64,000 nt of DNA from Lachnospiraceae bacterium (GTDB taxonomy: Bacteria > Bacillota > Clostridia > Lachnospirales > Lachnospiraceae), in NCBI GenBank assembly GCA_900759665.1, contig CAAEWE010000057.1, positions 1-64,000 on the forward strand, in the 5' to 3' direction. Positions 14,583 through 24,404 of the stretch are shown in pieces (within the stretch, counting starts at the first letter, position 1; every line of letters begins with the position of its first letter). Below the pieces are notes generated by a model that was not told where the DNA came from, searched no databases, and saw nothing but the letters and a program-made list of their open reading frames with translations. The position numbers and the translations under genes are program-made.

Positions 14583-15947
14583 ATGATAAACATAAATGAA
14601 GTTTTAGAGACCAATAATATGATCGAGAAAGAAAATCTCGATGTGCGTACCATTACGATCGGTATCAGTCTTCTGGAGTGTATTGACAGTGATCTGGACG
14701 CATTAAATGAAAAGATCTATAATCGTATCACGACGGTAGCAAAGGATCTGGTGCCGACCGGACAGGCGATAGAGAGAGAATATGGAATTCCGATCGTCAA
14801 CAAGAGAATATCCGTCACACCGATCGCACTGGTAGGTGGTGCTGCATGCAAGAAGCCGGAGGATTTCGTGACGATCGCAAAGACGCTGGACCGTGCAGCA
14901 AAAACTCTTGGGATTAATTTTATCGGTGGTTACAGTGCCCTTGTATCAAAGGGCATGACCGAGGCAGATGAGCTGTTGATCCGTTCCATTCCACAGGCTC
15001 TGGCAGAGACAGACTTTGTTTGCAGCTCTGTTAATCTGGGTTCCACCAAGACCGGTCTGAATATGGATGCGGTCAAGATGATGGGTGAGATCATTCTGCA
15101 GGCAGCAGAATATACAAAGGAAAACGACAGCATCGGCTGTGCGAAGCTGGTAGTATTTTGTAATGCACCGGATGATAATCCGTTTATGGCTGGTGCATTT
15201 CATGGTGTTACCGAGGCGGATGCGATCATCAATGTGGGTGTCAGCGGACCGGGTGTTATGAGAAAAGCATTAGAGGCAGAGCATGGCACAGATTTTGGTT
15301 CTCTTTGTGAAACTGTAAAAAAGACAGCGTTTAAGATTACCCGTGTAGGACAGCTTGTGGCAAGAGAGGCATCAAAGAGACTCAATATCCCGTTTGGTAT
15401 TATTGATCTTTCTCTGGCTCCGACGCCGGCAATCGGTGACAGCATTGCAGATATCTTTGAGGAGATGGGGCTGGAGCGTGCTGGTGCTCCCGGTACCACG
15501 GCGGCACTTGCACTTTTGAACGACCAGGTGAAAAAGGGCGGTGTTATGGCATCTTCCTATGTAGGTGGCTTAAGTGGTGCATTTATTCCGGTCAGTGAGG
15601 ATCAGGGGATGATCAATGCGGTAGTAGATGGAGCATTATCCTTGGAGAAGCTTGAGGCGATGACCTGCGTATGTTCGGTAGGTCTTGATATGATCGCCAT
15701 TCCGGGAGATACTAAGGCAGCCACGATTTCCGGTATTATTGCGGATGAGATGGCGATCGGTATGATCAATCAGAAGACAACGGCGGTTCGTCTGATCCCT
15801 GTGATCGGCAAGAAGGTTGGCGATACCGTTGAGTTTGGCGGTTTATTGGGATATGCACCGGTAATGCCGGTCAATTCCTTTGACTGCAGTGCATTCATTA
15901 ACAGAGGCGGTCGTATTCCGGCACCAATTCACAGCTTTAAAAACTAA
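14583..15947 (+). CDS. UPF0210 / DUF711 (PFL-like) family protein
   Basis: 454 aa from ATG 14583; GGAGG lies 6 nt upstream, whereas ATG 14577 directly abuts it. The family is related in fold to pyruvate formate-lyase-like proteins but lacks known activity. Visible: NVGVSGPGVMRKALE, GTDFGSLCETVKKTAFKITR, FGIIDLSLAPTPAIGDSIAD, ERAGAPGTTAALALLNDQVK, and SSYVGGLSGAFIPVSED. There is no glycyl-radical motif (RVxGY) at the C-terminus, so it is not a glycyl-radical enzyme. Genomic pairing with the ACT protein is conserved; metabolic role unknown. Confidence 0.9.
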   Translation: MININEVLETNNMIEKENLDVRTITIGISLLECIDSDLDALNEKIYNRITTVAKDLVPTGQAIEREYGIPIVNKRISVTPIALVGGAACKKPEDFVTIAKTLDRAAKTLGINFIGGYSALVSKGMTEADELLIRSIPQALAETDFVCSSVNLGSTKTGLNMDAVKMMGEIILQAAEYTKENDSIGCAKLVVFCNAPDDNPFMAGAFHGVTEADAIINVGVSGPGVMRKALEAEHGTDFGSLCETVKKTAFKITRVGQLVAREASKRLNIPFGIIDLSLAPTPAIGDSIADIFEEMGLERAGAPGTTAALALLNDQVKKGGVMASSYVGGLSGAFIPVSEDQGMINAVVDGALSLEKLEAMTCVCSVGLDMIAIPGDTKAATISGIIADEMAIGMINQKTTAVRLIPVIGKKVGDTVEFGGLLGYAPVMPVNSFDCSAFINRGGRIPAPIHSFKN

Positions 15948-16013
15948 GACTTATAACGGGACAGGGCACGGCTCTGTCCTGTTGTGACTTCAAAAACCAA
16001 AATGGAGATTCCT

Positions 16014-17138
16014 ATGAAAGACAAAGATAATAAAGAGATTCCGGAAATTTCGGACGATATGCCGAAGCAGAGAAAACTGCCTGTTTGGGTCAAGATTGTG
16101 ATCGGTGTCGTGGCAGCACTTGCTGTTGTTATTGGGATTGCTTACGGTGTGTTCAGCTATAATTACAGCAAGATTTATGTTAAAAATAATGACAATGAAA
16201 AAGCCCAGAAAGAGTATTTCGATCAGGATACCGGCATTGAGGATCTGAAAGAGATCGATCCGGATAAGATTCATCTGGACAGTGCAGACAGTGTGAGCCA
16301 GTCAAAGGACGTGATCAATATTCTTGTCTGTGGTGAGGAAGCCATCGGTGGAGGCCGTGGCAGAACAGACAGTATTATGATCGCTACGGTGAACCGGAAG
16401 GACGGGGCACTCCGCCTGACCTCGATCATGCGTGATACCTATGTGCAGATCCCGGGCTTTTCGGACAATAAGATCAATGCGGCATATCACAATGGCGGCA
16501 TGAAGACGCTTCTAAAAACAATCCATAAAAACTTCGGTATTGACGTGGATGGATATGTACTTGTGAATTTTGATTCCTTCCAGCAGGTGATCGAGGCCCT
16601 GGGCGGTGTAGATATCAAACTGGCAGAGGATGAGGTGGCATATCTGAATAAGACCAACTATATTTCAGAAAGATCAAACCGTACGCTTCATGTGGGTGTG
16701 AATCATATGAATGGCAATCAGGCACTGGGCTATGCACGGATCCGTTATGTACAGAAGGATGGACAGTACGGAGATTTTGCAAGAACACTTCGTCATCGTA
16801 CTGTAATGTCCGCCATTTACAAAAAGCTGATGGACAAGTCAGCATTGGAGCTGATCGCGATGGTGCCAAAGCTGATGCCGCTGGTGAAAACCAACATTGA
16901 CAAGGCGGATCTGGTCAATTATCTGTATCAGGGCGTAGAGGTGCGAAGCCGCAATTCCAAATTAGAGACTTTGAATGTGCCGGTGGAGGGTGCCTATAAG
17001 ATCACCCGAGTCCGCAGTATGTCTGTCATCCTGCCGGATCCCCTGGACAAAAATGTCAGGGCAATGCAGAAATTTATCTATGGAAGTGCTTTGGGACGGG
17101 AAAACGGCAAGGGTGCAGATATCACAGTGGGACAGTAA
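16014..17138 (+). CDS. LytR-CpsA-Psr (LCP) family wall-polymer ligase
   Basis: 374 aa from ATG 16014, with GGAG 6 nt upstream; ATG 16002 is too near any SD. A cytosolic 20-residue N-terminus precedes TM 24-46 (VWVKIVIGVVAALAVVIGIA), then an extracellular LCP domain at about 100-300. Motifs: ILVCGEEAIGGGRGRTDSIM, LTSIMRDTYVQIPG with the conserved R-D, KINAAYHNGG, and GYVLVNFDSFQQVIEALGGV with the conserved Arg/Asp set downstream (QALGYARIRY). LCP enzymes transfer teichoic acid or capsular polymers from lipid carrier to peptidoglycan on the outer face of the membrane. No polymer synthesis gene is adjacent, so the substrate is unknown. Confidence 0.9.
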   Translation: MKDKDNKEIPEISDDMPKQRKLPVWVKIVIGVVAALAVVIGIAYGVFSYNYSKIYVKNNDNEKAQKEYFDQDTGIEDLKEIDPDKIHLDSADSVSQSKDVINILVCGEEAIGGGRGRTDSIMIATVNRKDGALRLTSIMRDTYVQIPGFSDNKINAAYHNGGMKTLLKTIHKNFGIDVDGYVLVNFDSFQQVIEALGGVDIKLAEDEVAYLNKTNYISERSNRTLHVGVNHMNGNQALGYARIRYVQKDGQYGDFARTLRHRTVMSAIYKKLMDKSALELIAMVPKLMPLVKTNIDKADLVNYLYQGVEVRSRNSKLETLNVPVEGAYKITRVRSMSVILPDPLDKNVRAMQKFIYGSALGRENGKGADITVGQ

Positions 17139-17196
17139 TTTGTTAAAAAAATGTGGGGATTCAGTTAAAAAGATTAAAATTGTATACAATTATACA

Positions 17197-17225
17197 TTGA
17201 CGCAATCCCAGCTTTGTGGTATAAA
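17197..17225 (+). promoter_or_regulatory. Promoter of the aminotransferase gene
   Basis: TTGACG (17197-17202), 17-bp spacer, TATAAA (17220-17225). Immediately upstream TGTATACAATTATACA (17181-17196) is a near-palindrome that could be an operator. Confidence 0.65.
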
Positions 17226-17281
17226 TTTGAAAGGAGTTTTTCATATTTTACCAAGCATTACCAAGGAAAGGGGCAATTATT

Positions 17282-18481
17282 ATGTCATTAGAATTATCCA
17301 GAAAAGCAGCAGCGGTAAAGCCATCTTCAACACTGGCGATCACCGCAAAGGCAAAGGAACTGCGTGCGCAGGGAAAGGATGTTGTAGGCTTCGGTGCAGG
17401 AGAGCCGGACTTTAATACACCGGAGAATATCTGCGATGCTGCAATTCAGGCAATTCATGATGGATTTACGAAATATACACCGGCTTCCGGAACCAATGAG
17501 CTCAAGGAAGCTGTTTCTAAGAAGTTTAAGTCATTCAATGGTCTTGATTATGCACCTGATCAGATTGTGATCAGCAACGGTGGAAAGCATTCTCTGACCA
17601 ATATCTTTACGGCATTGATTAATCCGGGTGATGAGGTGATCATTCCGGCACCATTCTGGCTCAGCTATCCGGAGATCGTTAAGCTGGCCGGTGGTGTACC
17701 GGTGATCGTAAAGACCACCAAGGAGCAGAGCTACAAGCTGCAGGCGGAAGATCTGAAAAAAGCCATTACCGATAAGACGAAGGCAGTTGTACTGAATACA
17801 CCAAACAACCCTACCGGAATGCTTTATACGGAAGCAGAGCTTCGTGCTATTGCTGATGTAGTCGTAGAGAGCGATATTTATGTAGTTGCCGATGAGATGT
17901 ATGAAAATCTTGTTTATGGTGATCAGAAGCATATCAGCATTGCCTCCTTTGGTAAGGAGATTTATGACAGAACCATTACTTGCAGCGGTCTGGCAAAGAG
18001 CTATGCCATGACGGGATGGAGAATTGGTTACACAGGATCATCCAAGGAGATCGCAAAGATGATGAGCAGTGTACAGAGTCATCAGACCTCCAACCCGAAC
18101 TCTATCGCCCAGAGAGCAGCCGTAGAGGCTCTGAACGGCCCACAGGATTCTGTGGCAAAGATGCATGCAGAGTTTGATAAGCGTCGTCAGTATATGTACA
18201 AGAGAATCTGTGAAATGCCTCATGTAAGCACTATTGAGCCGATGGGTGCATTCTATGTATTCGTGGATGTCAGTGATGTTCTTGGGAAGGATTATAAGGG
18301 AACAAAGATCGAGGATACCTCCAAGATGGCAGAGATCTTGATCGAGGAGTATAATGTAGCAGTAGTTCCATGTGCTGATTTTGGATTTGCAGATCATATC
18401 CGTCTGTCATATGCAATCTCACTGGAGCAGATTGAGAAGGGACTGGATCGTATCGAGACTTTCCTGAAGGAATTGAAATAA
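17282..18481 (+). CDS. aspB: PLP-dependent aminotransferase, aspartate type (class I)
   Basis: 399 aa, SD AAGGGG about 8 nt before ATG. Fold-type I aminotransferase. Motifs: FGAGEPDFNTPENI at 37-50, GKHSLTN at 101-107, NTPNNPTG with Asn175, DEMYENL with Asp204, Schiff-base Lys239 in SGLAKSYAMTGWRIGY, and a C-terminal Arg in DHIRLSYAIS that should bind the alpha-carboxylate. This pattern is that of Ib-subgroup AspAT (Bacillus AspB-like), which makes aspartate and glutamate from oxaloacetate and 2-oxoglutarate. It has its own promoter and is followed 4 nt later by a CPBP protease gene, likely co-transcribed. Exact amino-acid range (Asp, Ala or aromatic) is not fixed by sequence. Confidence 0.9.
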   Translation: MSLELSRKAAAVKPSSTLAITAKAKELRAQGKDVVGFGAGEPDFNTPENICDAAIQAIHDGFTKYTPASGTNELKEAVSKKFKSFNGLDYAPDQIVISNGGKHSLTNIFTALINPGDEVIIPAPFWLSYPEIVKLAGGVPVIVKTTKEQSYKLQAEDLKKAITDKTKAVVLNTPNNPTGMLYTEAELRAIADVVVESDIYVVADEMYENLVYGDQKHISIASFGKEIYDRTITCSGLAKSYAMTGWRIGYTGSSKEIAKMMSSVQSHQTSNPNSIAQRAAVEALNGPQDSVAKMHAEFDKRRQYMYKRICEMPHVSTIEPMGAFYVFVDVSDVLGKDYKGTKIEDTSKMAEILIEEYNVAVVPCADFGFADHIRLSYAISLEQIEKGLDRIETFLKELK

Positions 18482-18484
18482 TTT

Positions 18485-19741
18485 ATGAGAGAGATAAAAA
18501 TGCCGGTGTTTATGAAGAATGCCGGGAATACAAAAGCACATAGTATGTGGGGAGAGATGGTAATCTTTATCCTGTTGTATGTGATATCTATTTTCGTAGA
18601 AGCCATGGCCATGGTGCCAGGGCTTCTCGTATATATAGTCAGTAGACCGGATGCGGCATCCTGGTTTGGACAGGCTGGCAGCTCAGGGGCGGCAGAGAGT
18701 TTATGGAGCGGCAGCATAGATATGGATAAATACAGTGCATTGCTGCAGGCACAGCCGGAATGGCTGATGATCTATACTCTGTTTGCGGAGATTCTGCTGA
18801 TCGCACTGTATGCCGGATACTGCCGCCTGATTGAGAAAAGATCCTTTGCCACGATGGGATTTACGAAGGATCATATGTTTTCCCAATATGTGAAGGGACT
18901 TTTGTGGGCGGTTGTTCTTTTTGGCGGGGCGTATCTGCTCTGCGTAGGAACCGGAGCAGTGCACTTTGAAGGGGTGTCAGCCGGCATGATCCCTGGTTAT
19001 ATCGTGCTTTACTTTGTAGGATATATGATACAGGGCATGGCAGAGGAAGTGATCTGCAGGGGATATCTGCTGGTGTCTCTTTCGCGGAATCACTCCGTAT
19101 GCTATTCTGTGATCATCAGCAGTGGCGTTTTTATGGCAATGCATATGAGCAACGATCATGTGACACTGCTTTCCTTTATTAATATTTTCCTGTGTGGACT
19201 GCTGTTTGGTCTGATCTTTGTAGAGCGGGGAAATATCTGGATGGTGGCAGCACTTCATGCCGGATGGAACTTCCTGCAGAATAATCTCTTTGGAATGCCG
19301 GTCAGTGGAATGGCACAGGGAAACTCAGTCTTTACGACCACCTTTGTGGACGGAAGAAGTCTGATCAGTGGCGGAGCGTTTGGAGTCGAAGGCGGTATTG
19401 CGGTAACAGTAGTACTTGTTGTGGGAATTTATATCACATATCGCCGTATGGACAGAAAAGGGATGCTGGTGGAACCGGAGGAGTATGGAAATCCGGATCA
19501 GACGGTGGCAGCAGTGGAACCAAAGCAGCCGGAGGAGACAGAAAATATTTCCAGTCAGCAGGGTTATCCGAAGGAAGAGAATAATTACACGTCAATGCCT
19601 CTGAATCTGGATACGTTAAATCGTATTGAAACACAGAAACGGGAAGCTGGGATTGGGAAAGAGCCATCCGGAGAAACGATAAACTATCCGAGAAATACTG
19701 TGTTTAATGCAGACTATTTCAGGGAAAAGGATGAGGAGTAA
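18485..19741 (+). CDS. CPBP-family intramembrane glutamic endopeptidase
   Basis: 418 aa. Several hydrophobic segments are clear: about 24-50, 94-112, 137-155, 170-184, 205-222, 230-245, and 298-320. The abortive-infection/CAAX (CPBP) motif is E187-E188-x3-R192 (MAEEVICRGYLL). The second and third motifs are HMSNDH in MAMHMSNDHVTL and the ALHAGWNF helix with His. These are the catalytic Glu and His of the Rce1/CPBP intramembrane proteases. A long hydrophilic C-terminal tail from about 330 carries Glu/Pro/Gln-rich sequence and probably lies in the cytoplasm. Substrate unknown. It follows the aminotransferase closely with no link in function. Confidence 0.88.
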   Translation: MREIKMPVFMKNAGNTKAHSMWGEMVIFILLYVISIFVEAMAMVPGLLVYIVSRPDAASWFGQAGSSGAAESLWSGSIDMDKYSALLQAQPEWLMIYTLFAEILLIALYAGYCRLIEKRSFATMGFTKDHMFSQYVKGLLWAVVLFGGAYLLCVGTGAVHFEGVSAGMIPGYIVLYFVGYMIQGMAEEVICRGYLLVSLSRNHSVCYSVIISSGVFMAMHMSNDHVTLLSFINIFLCGLLFGLIFVERGNIWMVAALHAGWNFLQNNLFGMPVSGMAQGNSVFTTTFVDGRSLISGGAFGVEGGIAVTVVLVVGIYITYRRMDRKGMLVEPEEYGNPDQTVAAVEPKQPEETENISSQQGYPKEENNYTSMPLNLDTLNRIETQKREAGIGKEPSGETINYPRNTVFNADYFREKDEE

Positions 19742-19810
19742 AACATCATATCCGTCGCATCAGATGGGGCAAATATCTTTTAACATCCATATCATAATTT
19801 GAAATAGTAA

Positions 19811-19846
19811 AGGGATACCGATGATAACATCGGTATCCCTTTTTTG
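19811..19846 (+). terminator. Strong terminator after CPBP gene, bidirectional
   Basis: AGGGATACCGATG pairs perfectly with CATCGGTATCCCT (13 bp) across ATAA, followed by TTTTTT. Preceding A residues on the other strand are too few for a second full T-run, so action is mainly rightward. Confidence 0.9.
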
Positions 19847-19855
19847 TTATGATAA

Positions 19856-20047
19856 CATCTGTCTATGCGTCATGCTCACTTTTGCCTTCGCGCAGGCTTT
19901 ATGCTGTATTTGTTAGAGTGCAGGCAAAAAGTTTGAAAAAGCTTTGCTTTTTCAAACTCGCGGGCGCGTTCACATGCCGCATCGCCATCTGCCGGAAGTC
20001 TGCTTCCGCATCTGTCTATGCGTCATGCTCACTTTTGCCTTCGCGCA
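19856..20047. repeat. 39-bp direct repeat flanking an intergenic hairpin region
   Basis: Positions 19856-19894 and 20009-20047 are identical over 39 bp. The second copy contains the last codons and stop of the activase gene on the minus strand. Between them lies GTTTGAAAAAGC-TTT-GCTTTTTCAAAC (19931-19957), a 12-bp perfect hairpin, and CGGAAG-TCTG-CTTCCG. Confidence 0.85.
19931..19957 (-). terminator. Hairpin with T-rich arm downstream of the activase gene
   Basis: Perfect 12-bp inverted repeat with A/T-rich arms, followed on the minus strand by TTTTTGCC. It could end activase transcription; the short T-run makes this uncertain. Confidence 0.45.
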
Positions 20048-23000
20048 TGTTTTTGACAGCGGTAGAGAGCATCAGCTTGATACGGTTCAACTGGTTTACC
20101 TCGCTGGCACCCGGATCATAGTCAACGGCTACAATATTGGATTCCGGATACTGGCGGCGCAGCTCTTTGATAACGCCCTTACCTACCACATGGTTTGGCA
20201 GACAGCCAAACGGCTGGGTACATACGATATTTGGCACACCGGAATGGATCAGCTCCAGCATCTCGCCGGTCAGGAACCAGCCTTCACCGGTCTGGTTACC
20301 GCCACTGACGATCGGCTCTGCATATTCAGCCAGCTTATTGATCCGTGTGGTTGGCTCAAAACGATTGCTGGCAGCCAGCGCGTCATTGGCAACCTTACGG
20401 TAATGTTCCAGATAGGAGATCAGGAAGTTGTTAATATGTGCAGAGGATTTCTTTTTGCCCAGGTATTCTGCCTTGAAGTTGGCATTATACAGGCTGTACA
20501 TAAAGAAGTCCAAAAGGTCAGGACAAACGGCCTCTGCTCCTTCCGCTTCCAGAAGCTCTACCAGATAATTGTTTGCCAGTGGAAGGAATTTTACGAGGAT
20601 CTCTCCGACAATACCAACCCGTGGCTTTTGGATATCCTTTAATGGAAGCTCGTCAAACTCTTTAATGATCTGACGGATATTCTTCTTAAATTCTGATTTA
20701 TTTCCGTTGCGGACAGCACGCTGCGCAATAGCTTTCCATTTCTCGTGAAGAGCATTGGCAGAGCCCGGAACCGCTTCATATGGTCTTGTTTTGTAGAGAA
20801 CACGCATAAATACGTCACCGTAGATCAACGCCTGAATGGCACGGTGTGCCATCTTCAGATTTATCTTTAAGCCGGGGGTTTTCTCGATACCGGCACTCAT
20901 GGAAATAACCGGGATCTGTCCCATGCCTGCCTTTTCCAGAGCACGTCTGATGAAACCGATATAATTGGTTGCACGGCATCCGCCGCCGGTCTGGGTAATG
21001 ATCAGTGCCACCTTATCCAGATCATATTCACCGGATAACAGAGCCTCCATAAACTGACCAATGACGATCAGGGATGGATAGCAGGCATCATTATTGACAT
21101 ATTTCAGACCATAATCCACAGCAGCCGGTGTGCTAGGCAGGATCTTGAGCTTATAACCGCAGGATGCCAGTGCCGGCTCCAGAATATCAAAATGGATCGG
21201 AGACATCTGTGGCACAAGAACCGTGTATTCCTTGCGCATTTCCTCGGTAAAGATAACTCTGTGATGTGCGGTGTCCACATCCGGCTGTGGCTGTATATTC
21301 TTGGCGGCACGTTCCTTGACAGCCGCCAGCAGGGAACGGATACGGATCCTTGCCGCTCCCAGATTATTAACTTCATCAATCTTTAATACGGTATAGATCT
21401 TGTTGCGCTTCGTCAGAATATCGCTGACCTGATCTGTTGTTACGGCATCCAGACCACAGCCGAAGGAATTTAACTGAATTAAATCAAGATTTGACTGTGT
21501 GCTTACGAATGATGCTGCCTGATACAGACGGGAATGATACATCCACTGATCCATAACGATGGTAGGACGATCCACCCTGCCGAGGTGTGAGATACTGTCT
21601 TCGGTCAGTACAGCAACACCATAGGACGTGATCAGATCAGGAATACCGTGATTGATCTCCGGGTCTGTATGATATGGACGACCTGCCAGAACGATTCCTC
21701 GGCGGCCGGTTTCTTTCAGATACTGTAATACTTCCTCGCCCTTTTGTTCCATCTCCGTGCGGACTGCCTGCATTTCCTTCCAGGCAGCAGCGGCGGCGTG
21801 GCGGATCTCATCGGCAGAGATGCCGTTTTCCTCGGTGAAATACTCTACCAGACGCTTTGTGGCGATGGCTTCGCTTTCCAGGGAAAGGAATGGATTCTGG
21901 TATGTAATCCTGTCGTCACGGAGTTCTTCGATATTATTTTTGATATTTTCACCGTAGGAGGTGACAATTGGGCAGTTGTAATGGTTATTGGCATCCTCCA
22001 CCTCAGTACGTTCATAAGGAATACAAGGATAGAAGATATAGTCAATGCCCTGACGGATCAGCCAGGTTACGTGGCCGTGGGCAAGCTTTGCCGGATAACA
22101 TTCGGATTCACTTGGGATAGACTCAATACCGAGTTCGTAGATCTTTCGGTTGGACTCCGGTGATACAACAACGCGGTATCCAAGCTCTGTGAAGAAGGTG
22201 AACCAGAATGGATAGTTTTCATACATATTTAATACCCGTGGAATACCCACGGTGCCCCGGACAGCATGCTCCTCATCAAGAGAAGTATAATGTTGGAAAA
22301 GGCGTTTGTTCTTATATTCAAAAAGGTTCGGAATATGATCCTTATTTTTCTCCTTGCCAAGTCCCCGTTCGCATCGGTTTCCGGAAATGAACTGACGACC
22401 GCCGGTGAAACGGTTGATGGTGAGGAGGCAGTGGTTGGTACATCCCTTACATCTTGCCATGGAGGTCTCAAACTTCAGATCATTGATCTGGTCAATGGTA
22501 AGCATGGTTGTTTCCTGACCCTCATAATGGTTTCTGGCGATCAGAGCAGCACCAAAAGCACCCATGATACCGGCAATGTCCGGGCGGACTGCTTTACAGC
22601 CGGAGATGCGCTCAAAGCTTCGCAGTACCGCATCATTATAGAAGGTACCACCCTGAACTACGACCTTTTCTCCGAGATCCTTCGGATCGGTCAGCTTGAT
22701 CACCTTTAACAGGGCATTTTTAATAACGGAATAAGCAAGACCGGCAGAGATATCGGCAACAGATGCGCCTTCCTTCTGCGCCTGCTTTACCTTGGAATTC
22801 ATGAAAACGGTACAGCGGGAACCCAGATCGATCGGGTTCTGCGCAAACAAAGCAATCTTTGCAAAATCTGCCACATCATAATTCAGAGATTTTGCAAAGG
22901 TTTCGATAAAGGAACCGCATCCGGAGGAGCATGCCTCATTTAACTGAACTTTATCTACGGATTGATTCTTGATCTTAATGCACTTCATGTCCTGTCCGCC

Positions 23001-24266
23001 GATATCAAGAATACAGTCAACATCCGGCTCGAAGAATGCAGCCGCATTGTAGTGGGCAACGGTCTCTACCTCGCCCTCATCCAGGAGCAGGGCAGATTTT
23101 AGCAGGGCTTCGCCATAACCGGTAGAGCAGGAACGCACGATCCTGGCACCCTCTGGCATCAATTCATAGATTTCTTTGATGGATTTAATGGCCGTTTTTA
23201 ACGGACTGCCGTTGTTATTGCTATAGAAGGAATACAAAAGGCTTCCGTCTTCACCGATCACTGCCACTTTAGTGGTGGTGGAACCGGCGTCAATACCAAG
23301 AAAGAGATCTCCTTTATAAGAAGCAAAGTCCCCCTTCTTGACATCATTCTCCGAATGCTTCTTTAAGAAGTCATTGTATTCTGTCTCGTCCTTAAATAAA
23401 GGCTCCAGACGGGCAACCTCAAATTCCATATCAATCTTTGTGGCTAAAACATCATTTAACTGGCTGAGAGATGACATGCATTCGTCTGTTTTTGCATTCA
23501 TTGCAGCACCGGATGCCGCAAACAGATGCGAATGCTCCGGTGCAATGATCGCATCTCCGGAAAGGTTTAATGTACGGATAAAAGCCTGTTTTAACTCCGT
23601 AAGGAAATGCAAAGGTCCACCTAAGAATGCGACATTTCCCCGGATCGGCTTACCACAGGCAAGACCGCTGATGGTCTGATTGACCACTGCCTGAAAAATA
23701 GAGGCTGACAAGTCTTCTTTGGTAGCCCCCTCGTTGATCAGAGGCTGGATATCTGTTTTGGCAAATACACCGCATCTGGCTGCGATCGGGTAAATAGATT
23801 TATAATTTTTGGCATATTCATTCAGACCGGCGGCATCTGTCTTGAGCAGGGTAGCCATCTGGTCGATAAAGGAACCGGTACCGCCTGCGCAGATTCCGTT
23901 CATTCGCTGGTCAATACCACCGGTAAAATATATGATCTTGGCATCCTCACCGCCAAGCTCAATGGCAACGTCGGTATGGGGCGCATAGTCCTTCAGGGAT
24001 GTTGCTACAGCGACAACCTCCTGAACAAAGGGAACATTCATATGCTTGGAAAGAGTCAGACCACCGGAACCGGTAATGACTGGCGAAACTGGAAGATCTC
24101 CCAGCTCCTTTAACGCCTGTTTGATAATGGAAGCCAGTGTCTCCTGAATATTGGCATAATGACGCTGATAATCAGAAAATATGATCTCACCCTCAGGGTT
24201 TAAAATAGCAATCTTAACTGTAGTGGAACCGATATCGATTCCCAGTGTATGACATGGTAATTTCAT
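20016..24266 (-). CDS. 2-hydroxyacyl-CoA dehydratase activator/dehydratase fusion (acyl-CoA dehydratase activase)
   Basis: 1416 aa from ATG 24266 (SD AAAGGA); an upstream ATG at 24332 lies before the promoter start. Two BcrA/BadF-type ASKHA ATPase domains occur: GIDIGSTTVKIAIL at about 8-21 and GIDAGSTTTKVAVIGED at about 321. Each is followed by the iron-sulfur signature, CAGGTGSFIDQMATLLK in the first and ACSSGCGSFIETFAKSL in the second. Later come a CoA-enzyme-activase DUF2229-like region with RCKGCTNHCLL and FISGNRCERG (about 620-660), and the HgdB-like dehydratase half to the end (YPSLIVIGQFMEALLSGEYD, QTGGGCRATNYIGF). It would couple ATP hydrolysis to electron injection for radical dehydration of a 2-hydroxyacyl-CoA. 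Its substrate is unknown. Lone gene with own promoter. Confidence 0.88.
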   Translation of the reverse strand: MKLPCHTLGIDIGSTTVKIAILNPEGEIIFSDYQRHYANIQETLASIIKQALKELGDLPVSPVITGSGGLTLSKHMNVPFVQEVVAVATSLKDYAPHTDVAIELGGEDAKIIYFTGGIDQRMNGICAGGTGSFIDQMATLLKTDAAGLNEYAKNYKSIYPIAARCGVFAKTDIQPLINEGATKEDLSASIFQAVVNQTISGLACGKPIRGNVAFLGGPLHFLTELKQAFIRTLNLSGDAIIAPEHSHLFAASGAAMNAKTDECMSSLSQLNDVLATKIDMEFEVARLEPLFKDETEYNDFLKKHSENDVKKGDFASYKGDLFLGIDAGSTTTKVAVIGEDGSLLYSFYSNNNGSPLKTAIKSIKEIYELMPEGARIVRSCSTGYGEALLKSALLLDEGEVETVAHYNAAAFFEPDVDCILDIGGQDMKCIKIKNQSVDKVQLNEACSSGCGSFIETFAKSLNYDVADFAKIALFAQNPIDLGSRCTVFMNSKVKQAQKEGASVADISAGLAYSVIKNALLKVIKLTDPKDLGEKVVVQGGTFYNDAVLRSFERISGCKAVRPDIAGIMGAFGAALIARNHYEGQETTMLTIDQINDLKFETSMARCKGCTNHCLLTINRFTGGRQFISGNRCERGLGKEKNKDHIPNLFEYKNKRLFQHYTSLDEEHAVRGTVGIPRVLNMYENYPFWFTFFTELGYRVVVSPESNRKIYELGIESIPSESECYPAKLAHGHVTWLIRQGIDYIFYPCIPYERTEVEDANNHYNCPIVTSYGENIKNNIEELRDDRITYQNPFLSLESEAIATKRLVEYFTEENGISADEIRHAAAAAWKEMQAVRTEMEQKGEEVLQYLKETGRRGIVLAGRPYHTDPEINHGIPDLITSYGVAVLTEDSISHLGRVDRPTIVMDQWMYHSRLYQAASFVSTQSNLDLIQLNSFGCGLDAVTTDQVSDILTKRNKIYTVLKIDEVNNLGAARIRIRSLLAAVKERAAKNIQPQPDVDTAHHRVIFTEEMRKEYTVLVPQMSPIHFDILEPALASCGYKLKILPSTPAAVDYGLKYVNNDACYPSLIVIGQFMEALLSGEYDLDKVALIITQTGGGCRATNYIGFIRRALEKAGMGQIPVISMSAGIEKTPGLKINLKMAHRAIQALIYGDVFMRVLYKTRPYEAVPGSANALHEKWKAIAQRAVRNGNKSEFKKNIRQIIKEFDELPLKDIQKPRVGIVGEILVKFLPLANNYLVELLEAEGAEAVCPDLLDFFMYSLYNANFKAEYLGKKKSSAHINNFLISYLEHYRKVANDALAASNRFEPTTRINKLAEYAEPIVSGGNQTGEGWFLTGEMLELIHSGVPNIVCTQPFGCLPNHVVGKGVIKELRRQYPESNIVAVDYDPGASEVNQLNRIKLMLSTAVKNMREGKSEHDA

Positions 24267-24299
24267 AAGATATTTCCTTTCTTCCTTCGCTGTCCTTTT

Positions 24300-24343
24300 A
24301 ATAGGAAAATGCGATATCAAAAATATCGCCATATTTTCCTATT
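24300..24343. promoter_or_regulatory. Large palindrome at the activase transcription start
   Basis: AATAGGAAAAT plus GCGATAT (24300-24317) pairs with ATATCGC plus ATTTTCCTATT (24323-24343): 18 bp of stem with a 3-nt bulge. It begins inside the -10 box, so it is a candidate operator or a 5' mRNA hairpin. Confidence 0.65.
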
Positions 24344-24369
24344 ATATGACAAAAAAAAATTGATTGCAA
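24341..24369 (-). promoter_or_regulatory. Promoter of the activase gene
   Basis: Minus strand TTGCAA (24369-24364), 17-bp spacer, TATAAT (24346-24341). Confidence 0.7.
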
Positions 24370-24404
24370 GCAGTCTGTCACCAATAACATAAATTGGGAA
24401 TATA

